Assembly: GCF_000218235.1 (NCBI RefSeq)
Contig: NZ_GL945017.1
Span: forward strand, 3,176,422-3,240,421
Reading direction: 5' to 3'
DNA length: 64,000 nt
DNA from: Hallella multisaccharivorax DSM 17128
Lineage (GTDB): Bacteria > Bacteroidota > Bacteroidia > Bacteroidales > Bacteroidaceae
This document shows positions 8,186 to 17,978 of the stretch, one piece after another. The position numbers were made by a program, and so were the translations under genes. The notes beneath the pieces were generated by a model, which was given only the letters and a program-made list of their open reading frames with translations, was not told the origin of the DNA and made no database searches. The stretch's first letter is position 1. Each line of letters opens with the position of its first letter.

Positions 8186-10207
8186 ATGAACAACAGTTTC
8201 AAATATATAGTGCTTGGCTGTGTGGCTCTGATGGTAGCTTCATGCAACGATTTCCTTGACAGGGAACCAAAGTCGGACATCACTCCGAAGACCTATTTCG
8301 CTTCAGAGGCCGACCTTGCAGCCTATACCATCAATCAGTATACATTCAGAAGCATTGATCCGGGAAGCTACGGCATTAGTACTTTCGGCGATGACAATAA
8401 CACTGACAATCAGGCGTCGATGAGCGCTTCCTCACGCTGGGCACCCGGTACCTGGCAGGTAGGACAGGATGTCGGTGACTGGGGCAGTGCTTGGAACTTC
8501 ACACGCATCCGCCAGATCAATTATTTCTTTGACCAGGTCATGCCAAAATACAATAGCGGACAGATAGCCGGCAACACGACCAATATCCGTCACTATATCG
8601 GCGAGGCATATGTCATTCGCGCCTACGACTACTTCACGGTACTTAAGACCATCGGTGATGCACCTATTGTCACGACAGCCATGCCCGATGACAGACAGAT
8701 GCTTATCGAGGCATCAAAGCGTGAGCCCAGCAACAAGGTGGCACGTTATATTCTCGCTACTCTTGACACGGCACTGACCTATCTGTCGGATGTAGGGCCG
8801 GGCGGTAAGAACCGTGTGACGAAAGACGTCGCTTATCTGCTCCGCTCCCGAGTGGCACTCTACGAGGGAACATGGCTCAAGCACCATAAAGGTACTGCCT
8901 TCGTGCCGGGAGGATCCGGATGGCCGGGGAAGGCTGAGGATGTGCAGGGATTCAACATCGACTCAGAAATCAGCTACTTCCTCACCGAGTGCATGAAATC
9001 GGCTAAAATCGTGGGTGACAAGCTTATGGGAAATCTCGTGCAGAACACGGACACAAAGGAAGGCTTTGACAAGAATCTCAAGGAACTGAACCCGTACTAT
9101 GGCATGTTCTGCAATCCTACCATGGACGGCTATAGCGAGGTGCTCATGTGGCGCAGCTATAATCTCGACCAGAACGTCTCCCACAACATTCAGATGCAGC
9201 TCATCCGTAACGGTGGCGGATCAGGATGGACACGTGGTCTTGTCAACTCCTTCCTCATGCGCAACGGCCTGCCCATCTATGCTACAGGATCCGGATATAA
9301 CCCCGACTGGGAGAAAGAAGGCATCAGGGCAATGTTGCAGGACCGTGACTCCCGCATCCAGCAGTTCACGAAGAAAGACGGAGATGTAGACTTCTACACC
9401 TATGACGGTGAAGAGTCTCTCTTCGATCCGACCTGGATGGTGCGTGGATCTTCCGACACAAAGATAGTGACAGGCTTTGCTATCAAGAAGGGCAAGTACT
9501 ACGATCCTGACATGGAGGCTCTCCACCACAAGGGCAACACAGGCAGCGTCGTGTTCCGTGGGACGGAGGCGCTGCTCAACTATATGGAGGCCTGCTATGA
9601 GTCAACGGGAAGGATCGATGCCACTGCTGACAAGTACTGGCGTGCGCTGCGTACCCGTGCCAAAGTGGATCCGGACTACAACAAGACCATCGCTGCCACT
9701 AATATGGCAGAGGAAGCCAAATGGGACTGGGGCGCTTATTCTCACGGACAGCTTGTTGATGCTACGCTCTATAACATCCGCCGCGAACGCCGTGATGAGT
9801 TCATCGGTGAGGGTATGCGCTGGGATGACCTGCGCCGCTGGCGGGCCTGCGATCAGGTCAATGGCTATCAAATCGAAGGCCTTCGATTCTGGGGCTCCAT
9901 TTATGAAAATACCATGGTAAACGATAAGGGCGAAAGCTATCTCAAGGTAGATGTCGACGGTGGTAAGGGTAACATGTCGAGCAAGGAGATCAGCGGCGAC
10001 TATATCCGTCCTTACCAGATCAGCCGGAAAAACAACAACGTGTTCGACGGCTACCACTTCACTCCCGCCCATTACCTCTCGCCGATCCCGCAGGCGGTAT
10101 TCCGCCAGACGGCAAGCGGTGACCAGACTGACCTTAGCACCTCTGTGGTCTATCAGAATCCAGGATGGCCAATGGTGGCTGGAAAAGGGCCTACGGACGT
10201 GAAGTAA
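8186..10207 (+). CDS. SusD/RagB-type surface lipoprotein (first pair)
   Basis: A 673-residue lipoprotein that binds the substrate at the cell surface and caps the SusC channel. The signal peptide ends in a lipobox (LMVASC, Cys20) followed by NDFLDREPKSDITPKTYF, typical of SusD. A C-terminal RRERRDEFIGEGMRWDDLRRW block is the conserved SusD family helix. It begins 29 bases after SusC and ends at a strong hairpin. Longer than the 500-600 usual, suggesting inserted loops in the binding half. No enzyme follows it. Confidence 0.94.
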   Translation: MNNSFKYIVLGCVALMVASCNDFLDREPKSDITPKTYFASEADLAAYTINQYTFRSIDPGSYGISTFGDDNNTDNQASMSASSRWAPGTWQVGQDVGDWGSAWNFTRIRQINYFFDQVMPKYNSGQIAGNTTNIRHYIGEAYVIRAYDYFTVLKTIGDAPIVTTAMPDDRQMLIEASKREPSNKVARYILATLDTALTYLSDVGPGGKNRVTKDVAYLLRSRVALYEGTWLKHHKGTAFVPGGSGWPGKAEDVQGFNIDSEISYFLTECMKSAKIVGDKLMGNLVQNTDTKEGFDKNLKELNPYYGMFCNPTMDGYSEVLMWRSYNLDQNVSHNIQMQLIRNGGGSGWTRGLVNSFLMRNGLPIYATGSGYNPDWEKEGIRAMLQDRDSRIQQFTKKDGDVDFYTYDGEESLFDPTWMVRGSSDTKIVTGFAIKKGKYYDPDMEALHHKGNTGSVVFRGTEALLNYMEACYESTGRIDATADKYWRALRTRAKVDPDYNKTIAATNMAEEAKWDWGAYSHGQLVDATLYNIRRERRDEFIGEGMRWDDLRRWRACDQVNGYQIEGLRFWGSIYENTMVNDKGESYLKVDVDGGKGNMSSKEISGDYIRPYQISRKNNNVFDGYHFTPAHYLSPIPQAVFRQTASGDQTDLSTSVVYQNPGWPMVAGKGPTDVK

Positions 10208-10233
10208 TTTGATTATTCCTGTTTCTATAAATC

Positions 10234-10259
10234 AGGGCGGTATTTGTATATACCGCCCT
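10234..10259 (+). terminator. Hairpin after the first SusD
   Basis: AGGGCGGTAT at 10234-10243 pairs perfectly with ATACCGCCCT at 10250-10259 around a 6-base loop; the following bases are CCTTTAA. A 10-bp GC-rich stem 27 bases past the stop codon, likely ending the SusC/SusD transcript. Confidence 0.75.
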
Positions 10260-10433
10260 CCTTTAATGTGTTGAAACCGAAAATCCCGAATATAACCCCA
10301 TATAACAACTCAGTCTTTTTAGGCATGACAAATTCCGAATGACTATTTCTTAGTCATTTTCAGGCGCATATGCAAAGTTCTGTGGAAGGGCTGGCTACCC
10401 AAAAATCGCGTAGGGCTCAATACGAGCATATTT

Positions 10434-10630
10434 ATGGCTCCTAAATATGGCCGGCAGTCAACAAACTTCACCCTTCGCTTCCGTACGGCTATTGTCAACG
10501 ATGACATCGATACGGCTATGGAGGCCTTGCAGGATTCCCGTATGACATCCATCACAATAAGGAATCTTATTTCCAGGCCATTATCTACACGGTCCTCATT
10601 ACGCTCAATTTCACAATCCCATATACATAA
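10434..10630 (+). pseudogene. Remnant of a predicted AAA-ATPase / PD-(D/E)XK nuclease-family protein
   Basis: One frame reads TAIVNDDIDTAMEALQ and, after a frameshift near 10525, another reads LAGFPYDIHHNKESYFQ then AIIYTVL to a stop at 10628. Together they match the segment between ATPase and nuclease in the large Bacteroidetes AAA-ATPase-like/DUF1703 family (pattern ...LxxFLAxIPYxx...YFQ). The ATPase half upstream and nuclease half downstream are missing. The junction GCCTTGCAGGA fits loss of one copy of a CTTGCAG direct repeat from an original ALQAFLAG. Confidence 0.7.
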
Positions 10631-10859
10631 GACTCAGTAAACATAAAGCGTAGATCGCCGACTTGCTTTGAAGCAGGTCGGGGATCATTTTCTTTATTCT
10701 GGGTATGAATGAACAGTGTTTGAATGAGGAATATATGCTCACGGGTCTATTGTCTTACTCCAAGTCGTCAACATAGCGTTTATATTTTGTATATGTATGA
10801 AGACTGATTATCAGTAAGTTACTGTTTGATCTCTTTATATATTCATTGATATGCTGTTT
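10631..10859. other. Intergenic, no gene seen
   Basis: Contains a possible weak hairpin (GACTTGC...GCAGGTC around 10655-10680) and no frame worth calling. It leads into the second SusC promoter region. Confidence 0.4.
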
Positions 10860-10886
10860 TTTGAAGAATAATGTTTTTTAACTTTG
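10860..10886 (+). promoter_or_regulatory. Possible promoter of the second SusC/SusD pair
   Basis: TAACTTTG at 10879-10886 is a perfect -7 element; the only TTTG upstream (10860-10863) is 15 bases away, shorter than normal. The leader would be about 48 bases. Confidence 0.4.
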
Positions 10887-10940
10887 CCGTCGAGATTTAT
10901 GATTGCATCGAATGCATATCTATTATTAATATAAACATTT

Positions 10941-13900
10941 ATGAAACAACTCAAAACCATTTGCTTGTCTCTTGCCATGCTGGGCAGTTCCACGCTTTTG
11001 TGGGCTCAAAACGGTAATCTGAAAGGTATAGTCGTTGATGACCAAGGAGAACCGATTATTGGAGCATCCATTGTCCAGAAAGGTTCTGTGCAGGGAGTAG
11101 TGTCTGACCTTGATGGTAACTTTAGCGTCACGGCTCAGCCCGGTACAACGCTCGTCATCTCCTATGTTGGATTCCTGCCGCAGGAAGTCAAGGCTAAACC
11201 AGGGATGCGTATCACGCTTCATGAGGACACAAAGACACTGAACGATGTCGTCGTTATCGGTTATGGTACTCAGAAGAAGAGTGTTGTCACAGCTAGTATT
11301 GCTTCTATCGGGGCTGACCAGCTGAAGGAAACTGCACCGGTCCGTGTTGACAATGCGCTGAAGGGTCTTGTCTCTGGTGTGCAAGTGACCATTGCTTCCG
11401 GTCAGCCTGGTGCCGGTAGCAAGATTCGCGTGCGTGGTACAGGAAGCTATAACAATTCCGACCCTTTGTATATCGTTGACGGTATGCCGGTCAGTGGCAT
11501 CGACTACCTCAACCCCAGTGATATTCAGAGTATTGAGGTTCTGAAGGATGCAGCCTCTGGTGCCGTCTATGGTACGCGAGCCGCCAACGGCGTAGTGCTG
11601 GTTACTACGAAGACTGGTCAAAAAGGCAAGGCGCGTGTGACCTATGATTTTTCCTATGGTTGGCAGAATCCTTGGCGCGAGCGCAAGATGCTTGATGCCC
11701 AGCAGTATGCTACGCTTATGCAGGAAGCAGCTGATTATGTGGGGACAAGATTGCCGGCTGGCTTGATACCAGACAACGTCGCTTCTTTGGGTAAAGGAAC
11801 CGACTGGCTTCATGAGACATTCGATCACAATGCACCCATTGTACAGCACCAGGTAAGTGTCAGTGGTGCTTCCGACAGAGTCAACTATTATCTCTCTTTG
11901 GGATATGTCAATCAGGAAGGTATCGTGGGAGGCAACTTCAACCGTTCCAACTATGAACGTACGACCTTGAGGTCAAACACCACCTATACCCTTTGGGATG
12001 AGGGGAAACAGCGTAACTGGCTGAGTGATGCCAAATTGGGCGTCAATGCACAGTATAGCCGTATCCTTTCTCATTCGTTGAACACACAGAATCTGACAGG
12101 TGGCTCACCGTTGAGCAGCGCTATGTTCCTGCCTCCGACGATGACGGTCTATCCTGTTGATGAGTCTGCTTTGCTCGAGCAATATAAGAATGAGAACGAG
12201 AAATACGGGCTCATACGTGACAAAAGCGGACGGTTGTATAACATCCCGTCTGATGCCCTCAACGAGATCAACAATCCTTTAGCATTCATGTCCCTTCCCG
12301 GAACACGTTACAACACCGATAAGCTTGTCGGCAACTTCTTCTTCGACATGAACATCTGGGACCATCTTTGGTTCAAGTCGACTTTCGGTGTAGACCTGGC
12401 CTGGTGGGGCAGTGACGGATGGAATGAGACGTATTATCTCAACAAAAATATGAAGAATGACATCACGAGTGCCTATGCAGGAATGGACAGAAGCCGTACC
12501 TGGCAGCTTGAAAATACGCTGACCTATGACCGCACCTTCGGTGAACACACTATCAATGTCGTCCTCGGACAGTCGGCTCTTTGTTCAAGTGGCCGTTCCC
12601 TCAGTGGAGAAGGCAGAGGCTTGGTGGCACAGGATCCGTCGCATGCTGCTGGTAATATCGACTTCATCACAGGCAATGAGTGGAGTGTGGACAGAAATGT
12701 CACAGGCAGCAATTATGCTCACCACAAGTTGGCTTCCTATTTCGGCCGTCTCTCCTACAACTATGCTGAGCGCTACATACTTCAGTTGACCGTACGTCGT
12801 GATGGCTCGTCACGCTTCGGACCGTCGCATAAATGGGCTACGTTCCCTTCTGCCTCTTTAGGTTGGAATATCACAAATGAGAAGTGGATGGAACATCGCC
12901 CTGACTGGCTTGCTAATGCCAAACTGCGTCTCTCCTGGGGTAAGAACGGTAACGAGAATATCGGAGACTTCCTTTATACGACCAATGTCTCGATGGGTAA
13001 CAACTATGGTTTCGGCTCAGGAGGTAAAGAGGTTGTGACACCGGGCAGTAAACCCTCCGGTACGGCAAATGCTGATCTCAAATGGGAGGAGAGCGAGCAG
13101 TATGATGCCGGTCTTGACCTGAGCTTCTTCGGCAGTGCTCTCACGTTTACTGTCGACTGGTTCAAGAAAAAGACTAACGGCATGATTAAGCAGATGAGTG
13201 TGCCGAGCTACTTGGGTGAAAGCAAACCTTACGGCAATGTGGGCGACATGCAGAACACGGGCATGGAGTTTGAACTCGGATATAAGTTCCATTCCGGTGA
13301 CTGGAATTTCTCGCTGAGCGGAAACGCCTCTTATGTGAAGAATAAACTTATCAAATATGGTAATGCCAGTGGCTATGAGACCTTTGATAATGTTCATCAG
13401 GTAGGCAATGTCAGTCGTGGTTCCGAGGGTGAGGTCTATCCTTACTTCTATGGTTATAAGACAGCTGGCATCTTCCAGAATGAGGCAGAGGTTAAAGCCT
13501 GGGTCAACGATAAGGGAGAAATGCTACAGCCTAATGCAAAGCCAGGCGATGTGCGTTTTGTGGATTATGACCACAATGGCGTGATCAATGCCGATGACCG
13601 TACTAAGATTGGTAAAGGTACACCCGACTGGACTTACGGCATTAACTTCACAGCCAACTGGTGTGATATAGACTTCAGCATGCTGTGGACGGGCGTGACA
13701 GGTAACCAGATCTTTGAGGCTACGCGACGCCTCGACTGTCCTTACGTCAATCTCCCTGAGGAGTTCATGAGCCGTTGGCACGGAGAGGGTACCTCCAACA
13801 GGATGCCTCGCTTTACTTTCACCAATGATAACGACAACTGGAGAGCAAGCGACTTATGGATCCACAGCGGTACCTATCTGCGCCTGAAGAACATCCAGTT

Positions 13901-14102
13901 AGGTTATACGTTGCCGGAGCAGCTGACACGCAGGTTCTTTATCTCTCGCTTACGTCTCTTTGTGGCAGCGGAGAATCTCTTGACCATCACTCCTTATGAT
14001 GGTTTTGAACCGGAGATATCTGCTGACACATCAAATGGCATCGATCGAGGTTACTATCCACAGGCGCGTACCATCACAGTAGGTCTTAATGTAGCATTTT
14101 AA
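10941..14102 (+). CDS. SusC/RagA-type TonB-dependent receptor (second pair)
   Basis: A 1,053-residue outer-membrane receptor. Signal peptide 1-22 (ends LLWAQ), regulatory-like domain about 25-100 (GIVVDDQGEPIIGASIV), TonB-box stretch LNDVVVIGYGTQKKSVV, plug with IEVLKDAASGAVYGTRAANG, then the barrel ending GLNVAF. No long homopolymer occurs in its signal peptide, unlike the first SusC. Its SusD starts 43 bases downstream. The plug sequence differs markedly from the first receptor, so the two pairs likely take up different ligands. Confidence 0.95.
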   Translation: MKQLKTICLSLAMLGSSTLLWAQNGNLKGIVVDDQGEPIIGASIVQKGSVQGVVSDLDGNFSVTAQPGTTLVISYVGFLPQEVKAKPGMRITLHEDTKTLNDVVVIGYGTQKKSVVTASIASIGADQLKETAPVRVDNALKGLVSGVQVTIASGQPGAGSKIRVRGTGSYNNSDPLYIVDGMPVSGIDYLNPSDIQSIEVLKDAASGAVYGTRAANGVVLVTTKTGQKGKARVTYDFSYGWQNPWRERKMLDAQQYATLMQEAADYVGTRLPAGLIPDNVASLGKGTDWLHETFDHNAPIVQHQVSVSGASDRVNYYLSLGYVNQEGIVGGNFNRSNYERTTLRSNTTYTLWDEGKQRNWLSDAKLGVNAQYSRILSHSLNTQNLTGGSPLSSAMFLPPTMTVYPVDESALLEQYKNENEKYGLIRDKSGRLYNIPSDALNEINNPLAFMSLPGTRYNTDKLVGNFFFDMNIWDHLWFKSTFGVDLAWWGSDGWNETYYLNKNMKNDITSAYAGMDRSRTWQLENTLTYDRTFGEHTINVVLGQSALCSSGRSLSGEGRGLVAQDPSHAAGNIDFITGNEWSVDRNVTGSNYAHHKLASYFGRLSYNYAERYILQLTVRRDGSSRFGPSHKWATFPSASLGWNITNEKWMEHRPDWLANAKLRLSWGKNGNENIGDFLYTTNVSMGNNYGFGSGGKEVVTPGSKPSGTANADLKWEESEQYDAGLDLSFFGSALTFTVDWFKKKTNGMIKQMSVPSYLGESKPYGNVGDMQNTGMEFELGYKFHSGDWNFSLSGNASYVKNKLIKYGNASGYETFDNVHQVGNVSRGSEGEVYPYFYGYKTAGIFQNEAEVKAWVNDKGEMLQPNAKPGDVRFVDYDHNGVINADDRTKIGKGTPDWTYGINFTANWCDIDFSMLWTGVTGNQIFEATRRLDCPYVNLPEEFMSRWHGEGTSNRMPRFTFTNDNDNWRASDLWIHSGTYLRLKNIQLGYTLPEQLTRRFFISRLRLFVAAENLLTITPYDGFEPEISADTSNGIDRGYYPQARTITVGLNVAF

Positions 14103-14145
14103 TAAGGGAGTTTTAATGTATCATTTTAATAGTATGATATTGAAG

Positions 14146-15738
14146 ATGAAAACAAAAATATTCTTTTCTGCTTGTATGGCTCTGGGCGCATTGAGCCTGA
14201 GCTCCTGTGGTGACAGCTTTCTGGAGTCGCAGCCTGCATCCAGCGTCCCGACAGACGGCTATTATAACACAGCGGCCCATATAGAAGAGGCTGCAACGGC
14301 AGCTTACGCCCCGGCTACCTGGTATGACTACTTTGCGGGCTGGGCGCCGCTCTTCCTGGTCACTGACGTCCAGGGCGATGATCTTTATCCTGGAGGAGGC
14401 AGTGTTGCCGACCAGGCAGAGATACACCTCGCCTCGCAGTATAAGCAGAGTCCTACCATGACCTTCTCGGGAGCATGGTCAGCGAGCTATTCGGGTGTGA
14501 ACCGTGCCAACCATCTCATAGAGGATGCTACGAATGCTACCTCTCTTGATGAGGCCACGCGACAGCAATTCATCGATGAAGGCGTCACGATCCGTTCTTT
14601 CTATTATCTTATCCTATGGAAGTTCTGGGGCAATGTGCCTTATTATGCCGACAACCTCAAGTATCCTTACATATCCAAACAGTTTAAGGCGGATGAAGTC
14701 TATGAGGTTGTAGTAAAAGACCTCGAGGGTGTATTGGACCATAACAGCTTACCTATGCGTGAGACGAATGCACGTGCCGGTCATGCTACAAGGGCTTTTG
14801 CTGAGATGATGTATGCTGATTTCGTAATGTATCAGAATGATAAGAACCGGTATCAGAAAGCACTCGATTATATGGAGGATATCATTAATAGCGGAAAGTA
14901 TCATTTGATGTCCAACTTCGGCTCTATCTTTGAGGCGAAGAACGAATGGTGCGACGAGTCAATCTTTGAGATAAACTATTATAACGAAGGCTCTAAACGT
15001 GACTGGGGCTCAGCCAATGCACCAGGTGGTACGGTAGTGCCATCTCTCATCGGTGTTGATGGTCTCAATTATCACGGAGGCACCCAGGAGTTCGCCACCG
15101 GTGGCTGGGGCTTCTGCGATGTTTCCAAGGAAGTCTATGATACTTATGAGCCTAATGACCAACGGCGTGATGGCGGGATACTTTGTATGGACAAATACAT
15201 TGCAGACGAGGCAAAGAAAGGCATCACGGTGACTTATAATGGTCGTTATCAGAACACAGGTCTCTTCCTGAAAAAATATCTCGGCCGACCGGGTGAGAAT
15301 GCCAACTCACAGGCTTCCGACTTGGGATGGAATAAGAACATGCGTGTCTACAGGTATGCGGAGACACTGCTCAATGCCAGCGAGCTGGCTCTGCGGCTTG
15401 GCGACCAGGCTAAGGCGGATAAGTACCTCAACGAGGTGAGAGACCGTGCCGGTGTGGAGCATGTCACGGCTACGCTCGACAACCTCCTGAAGGAGCGCCG
15501 CTTAGAGTTTGTCGGTGAAGGCAAGCGCTATCATGACCTGATCCGCTTCGGAAAGGCCGAAGAGGTGTTGAAGGCTGGTGGTGGGAAATGTCTCAATGCA
15601 CAGAAGACGGGTTACACGGTGACGGCTATCCCGCAGCGTGGCGACTGGACGCTAAACAAAAAGTATCTTCCTATTCCACAAGATGAGATTGATGCTTGCA
15701 CTGGATCGGAATATCCGTTGGAGCAGAATCCATACTAA
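14146..15738 (+). CDS. SusD/RagB-type surface lipoprotein (second pair)
   Basis: A 530-residue SusD homologue. An ATG exists at 14116 but the start at 14146 gives a proper lipoprotein signal (MKTKIFFSACMALGALSLSS then Cys), so it is preferred. After the lipidated Cys comes GDSFLESQPASSVPTDGYY, and the C-terminus carries LLKERRLEFVGEGKRYHDL, the conserved SusD helix. It caps the neighbouring receptor and is followed by a strong terminator. Confidence 0.93.
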   Translation: MKTKIFFSACMALGALSLSSCGDSFLESQPASSVPTDGYYNTAAHIEEAATAAYAPATWYDYFAGWAPLFLVTDVQGDDLYPGGGSVADQAEIHLASQYKQSPTMTFSGAWSASYSGVNRANHLIEDATNATSLDEATRQQFIDEGVTIRSFYYLILWKFWGNVPYYADNLKYPYISKQFKADEVYEVVVKDLEGVLDHNSLPMRETNARAGHATRAFAEMMYADFVMYQNDKNRYQKALDYMEDIINSGKYHLMSNFGSIFEAKNEWCDESIFEINYYNEGSKRDWGSANAPGGTVVPSLIGVDGLNYHGGTQEFATGGWGFCDVSKEVYDTYEPNDQRRDGGILCMDKYIADEAKKGITVTYNGRYQNTGLFLKKYLGRPGENANSQASDLGWNKNMRVYRYAETLLNASELALRLGDQAKADKYLNEVRDRAGVEHVTATLDNLLKERRLEFVGEGKRYHDLIRFGKAEEVLKAGGGKCLNAQKTGYTVTAIPQRGDWTLNKKYLPIPQDEIDACTGSEYPLEQNPY

Positions 15739-15761
15739 TTCTCTATAACTGCTTATGTCTA

Positions 15762-15790
15762 AAGGTTGCATCTATTGAGGATGCAACCTT
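15762..15790 (+). terminator. Rho-independent terminator of the second SusC/SusD pair
   Basis: AAGGTTGCATC (15762-15772) pairs with GATGCAACCTT (15780-15790), 11 bp with a 7-base loop, followed by TTCTCTTT. It stands between the convergent SusD and the DUF6377 gene. Confidence 0.8.
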
Positions 15791-15869
15791 TTCTCTTTAT
15801 ATAATCAGTCGTATTTTGTCGAACGATGGCCAGTTGTCCGTCACGTGTCAGCCAATTGTTTGTCGAACG

Positions 15870-17411
15870 TCAGCCTTTATTCTTTAGTTTCCTTATTCTT
15901 GCGCGGTAGTTGTAGACAGTATTGATGGAGAGATTGAGCATCTGGGCAATTTTGCTGCCGTCGTCAATGCCGAGACGGACGAGTGCGAAGACCCGAAGAA
16001 TAGTGTTCAGTTCTCCTTGGGGAGGATTCTGCTGTTGCCCCGGAGAAAGGCCTTGGTTAAACTCGTCGATGAATGTAGGAAAGAGGCTGAGGAAAGTACT
16101 GTCGAAGTCTTTATATAGCTCTTTGATGTTCTCAACTTTCTCATCCGTTGACCGTAGCATCTGATGCAAGTCATCGAACTTGCGGTCTCTAAGGAGTTTA
16201 TTGGTCTGATGTCGGAAGGCTTCCATCTTTTCTATGTAGGTACCACATAGTGCGAAGAAATGCCAGATATAGGTCTCTTTCAGCTTGTTGGCCTCTTTCA
16301 GGTGTTCATAGGCTGTCTTTAGCTGCTCATTCTTCCCTCTGATACGTCTGTTTGATTGACGGACATAATAGAAGAGGTAGAGCAAAATGACGGCGGTGAT
16401 GATGATGGCTATGACAAGCACGGTAAGAAGTTCATTGCGCTGGTACAGGGCATGACTGTAGCTGTCGTTGACAATAGCCATGATTGGCGATATCTGCTGA
16501 CTGCGCAGGCGTGCAGAGAACTTTCGGGAGCAGTCCCATGAATAGTTGATGTATTGATGTTGCCGTTCTATGGAGAGCTCGTTCCTGAATGTTCCGACAA
16601 GTGTCCATAGAGCACCTTGGTCCATGACAGCATGCGTGATGTCGCAGATGGCTGAGCGCAAGAGCCAGTATTCCATCTGCTCTTTATCGTCAATAACTTT
16701 GTACACGGTATATCTGAAATAAGCAGCGACAGCGAAGCGGCGGTCGTTGGGAGAGACCCTTTTAAGCCACTCGTCGCTCACCCGTAAGGCTTCTGTGTAG
16801 TCGTTTTTGATGGTGAGCGAGATAATTTTGTATTGATAATAGTCATCGGAATGAGGGTCTGCTTCATGAAGCAGACTATCACGATAAGCATTGCCAAGTT
16901 CTTGAAAAGGTGCTTGCAGGCTTTTCACTTTTGTGTAGGCTGCCATCTCGAGGTACACATCCTGGGCGGCAAGTAGGTATTTCTCACGGCCCTCCTTCGT
17001 AAGGTGAGACAAGTCAACCCGTTTCAGCTCCTGGAGTGCTTCCTCATAGAAACCGACTTTTGAGCACTGCACGGCAAGCATGGATCGGCACAAACTCTCC
17101 TCGTCGGAGCGGTGCATTCGCTGCGCCAGGGATATGCAGTGCTCCATAGCAACGATAGCAGAGTCGTTGATGTAAGACTGATACTCATTAAACAGCTTCC
17201 GATTTATCTGATACTGTTTTCCTATGTTGTGACTTTTCTCTAGTTCCTTCTTTAGTGAAGAGATTCTCTTTTCCCGATACTGGACGTACACCTTCGATTG
17301 TGATATTGCTTGGTCAAGCTGGTGATCAAGCTCTTTGCAATTGGACTGCCTGGTAGTTGAGGCGCATAGAGCCATAACGAGCAAGAAAAGAGATAATGTA
17401 GTTTTTATCAT
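15870..17411 (-). CDS. DUF6377 membrane-anchored TPR regulator with C-terminal helix-turn-helix
   Basis: A 513-residue protein of the bacteroidetal DUF6377 type. Order: signal peptide (1-20), helical TPR-like extracytoplasmic region (30-320), one membrane helix (328-350, LTVLVIAIIITAVILLYLF), coiled coil (about 355-390), and a LuxR-like helix-turn-helix at 470-513 (GIDDGSKIAQMLNLSINTVYN). The DNA-binding end faces the cytoplasm while the TPR end faces the periplasm. Members often sit beside SusC/SusD pairs, as here (convergent with the second pair), so it probably senses and controls glycan uptake; that role is inferred. Confidence 0.85.
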   Translation of the reverse strand: MIKTTLSLFLLVMALCASTTRQSNCKELDHQLDQAISQSKVYVQYREKRISSLKKELEKSHNIGKQYQINRKLFNEYQSYINDSAIVAMEHCISLAQRMHRSDEESLCRSMLAVQCSKVGFYEEALQELKRVDLSHLTKEGREKYLLAAQDVYLEMAAYTKVKSLQAPFQELGNAYRDSLLHEADPHSDDYYQYKIISLTIKNDYTEALRVSDEWLKRVSPNDRRFAVAAYFRYTVYKVIDDKEQMEYWLLRSAICDITHAVMDQGALWTLVGTFRNELSIERQHQYINYSWDCSRKFSARLRSQQISPIMAIVNDSYSHALYQRNELLTVLVIAIIITAVILLYLFYYVRQSNRRIRGKNEQLKTAYEHLKEANKLKETYIWHFFALCGTYIEKMEAFRHQTNKLLRDRKFDDLHQMLRSTDEKVENIKELYKDFDSTFLSLFPTFIDEFNQGLSPGQQQNPPQGELNTILRVFALVRLGIDDGSKIAQMLNLSINTVYNYRARIRKLKNKG

Positions 17412-17432
17412 CGTTCATATGGTTTTATAAAG

Positions 17433-17464
17433 CGAAGGTAGTTAAAATTGTAATTATTAACAAA
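17433..17464 (-). promoter_or_regulatory. Promoter of the DUF6377 regulator gene
   Basis: On the minus strand TTTG (complement of 17461-17464), 20 bases, then TACCTTCG (complement of 17433-17440), one mismatch from consensus. Transcription would start about 15 bases before the ATG. Confidence 0.6.
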
Positions 17465-17615
17465 TATTCGTACGTAAATTTTTATGTTCTGCTGTTCCCC
17501 TATATCTATTCCTATTTATATTTCTGGTACTACTGGATTTAGTGTGAATTAACATGTGTTTCTTTACGAATTCTTCTAAGATGTCTAACTTTATCCCCAT
17601 GGATAAGACCTCTAA

Positions 17616-17864
17616 AGAAGTAATATCCCTCACTGTATCTATGCTGCCATTACTGACCATCATATCCCAGAATTCGAGAGACTTGCGCTCAACAAACCCA
17701 TTGTAACCAGACAAGGGACTACCGAAGATATCGCGCAGGCCTTGATGCTCATAAAGATAGGTCAGACACTTACCAATAAATGGATGAATGCATCATTTAT
17801 TATGAATTTTGGCAGCTTCAATGTTGTGGTGATGCTTTTTCAGTCGGGGAAATGGGTTAGTTGA
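17616..17864 (+). pseudogene. Short C-terminal gene remnant, possibly short-chain dehydrogenase
   Basis: An open frame without start codon reads IPEFERLALNKPIVTRQG then TTEDIAQALMLIKIG before drifting and stopping at 17862. The pattern R-x-G-T-x-E-D-I-A-Q-A is like the segment before the last strand of short-chain dehydrogenase/reductases, but no catalytic YxxxK region or final DGG motif is present. The rest of the 567-base gap between the DUF6377 gene and the M13 peptidase holds nothing else I can support. Confidence 0.4.
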
Positions 17865-17978
17865 ATTCACCAATGAAAAAATAGCTTAAAAATGCGAGTA
17901 CATCTGTAGCAAAATGGGGCAGAACTGCGTCTATATATGTAAATAACCGTTTAATTATTATAACTCATAAAAACAAAC

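Noticed and set aside
17457..17714. 85-codon minus-strand frame upstream of the DUF6377 gene
   Set aside because: Overlaps a plus-strand remnant that looks more like protein; composition not convincing.
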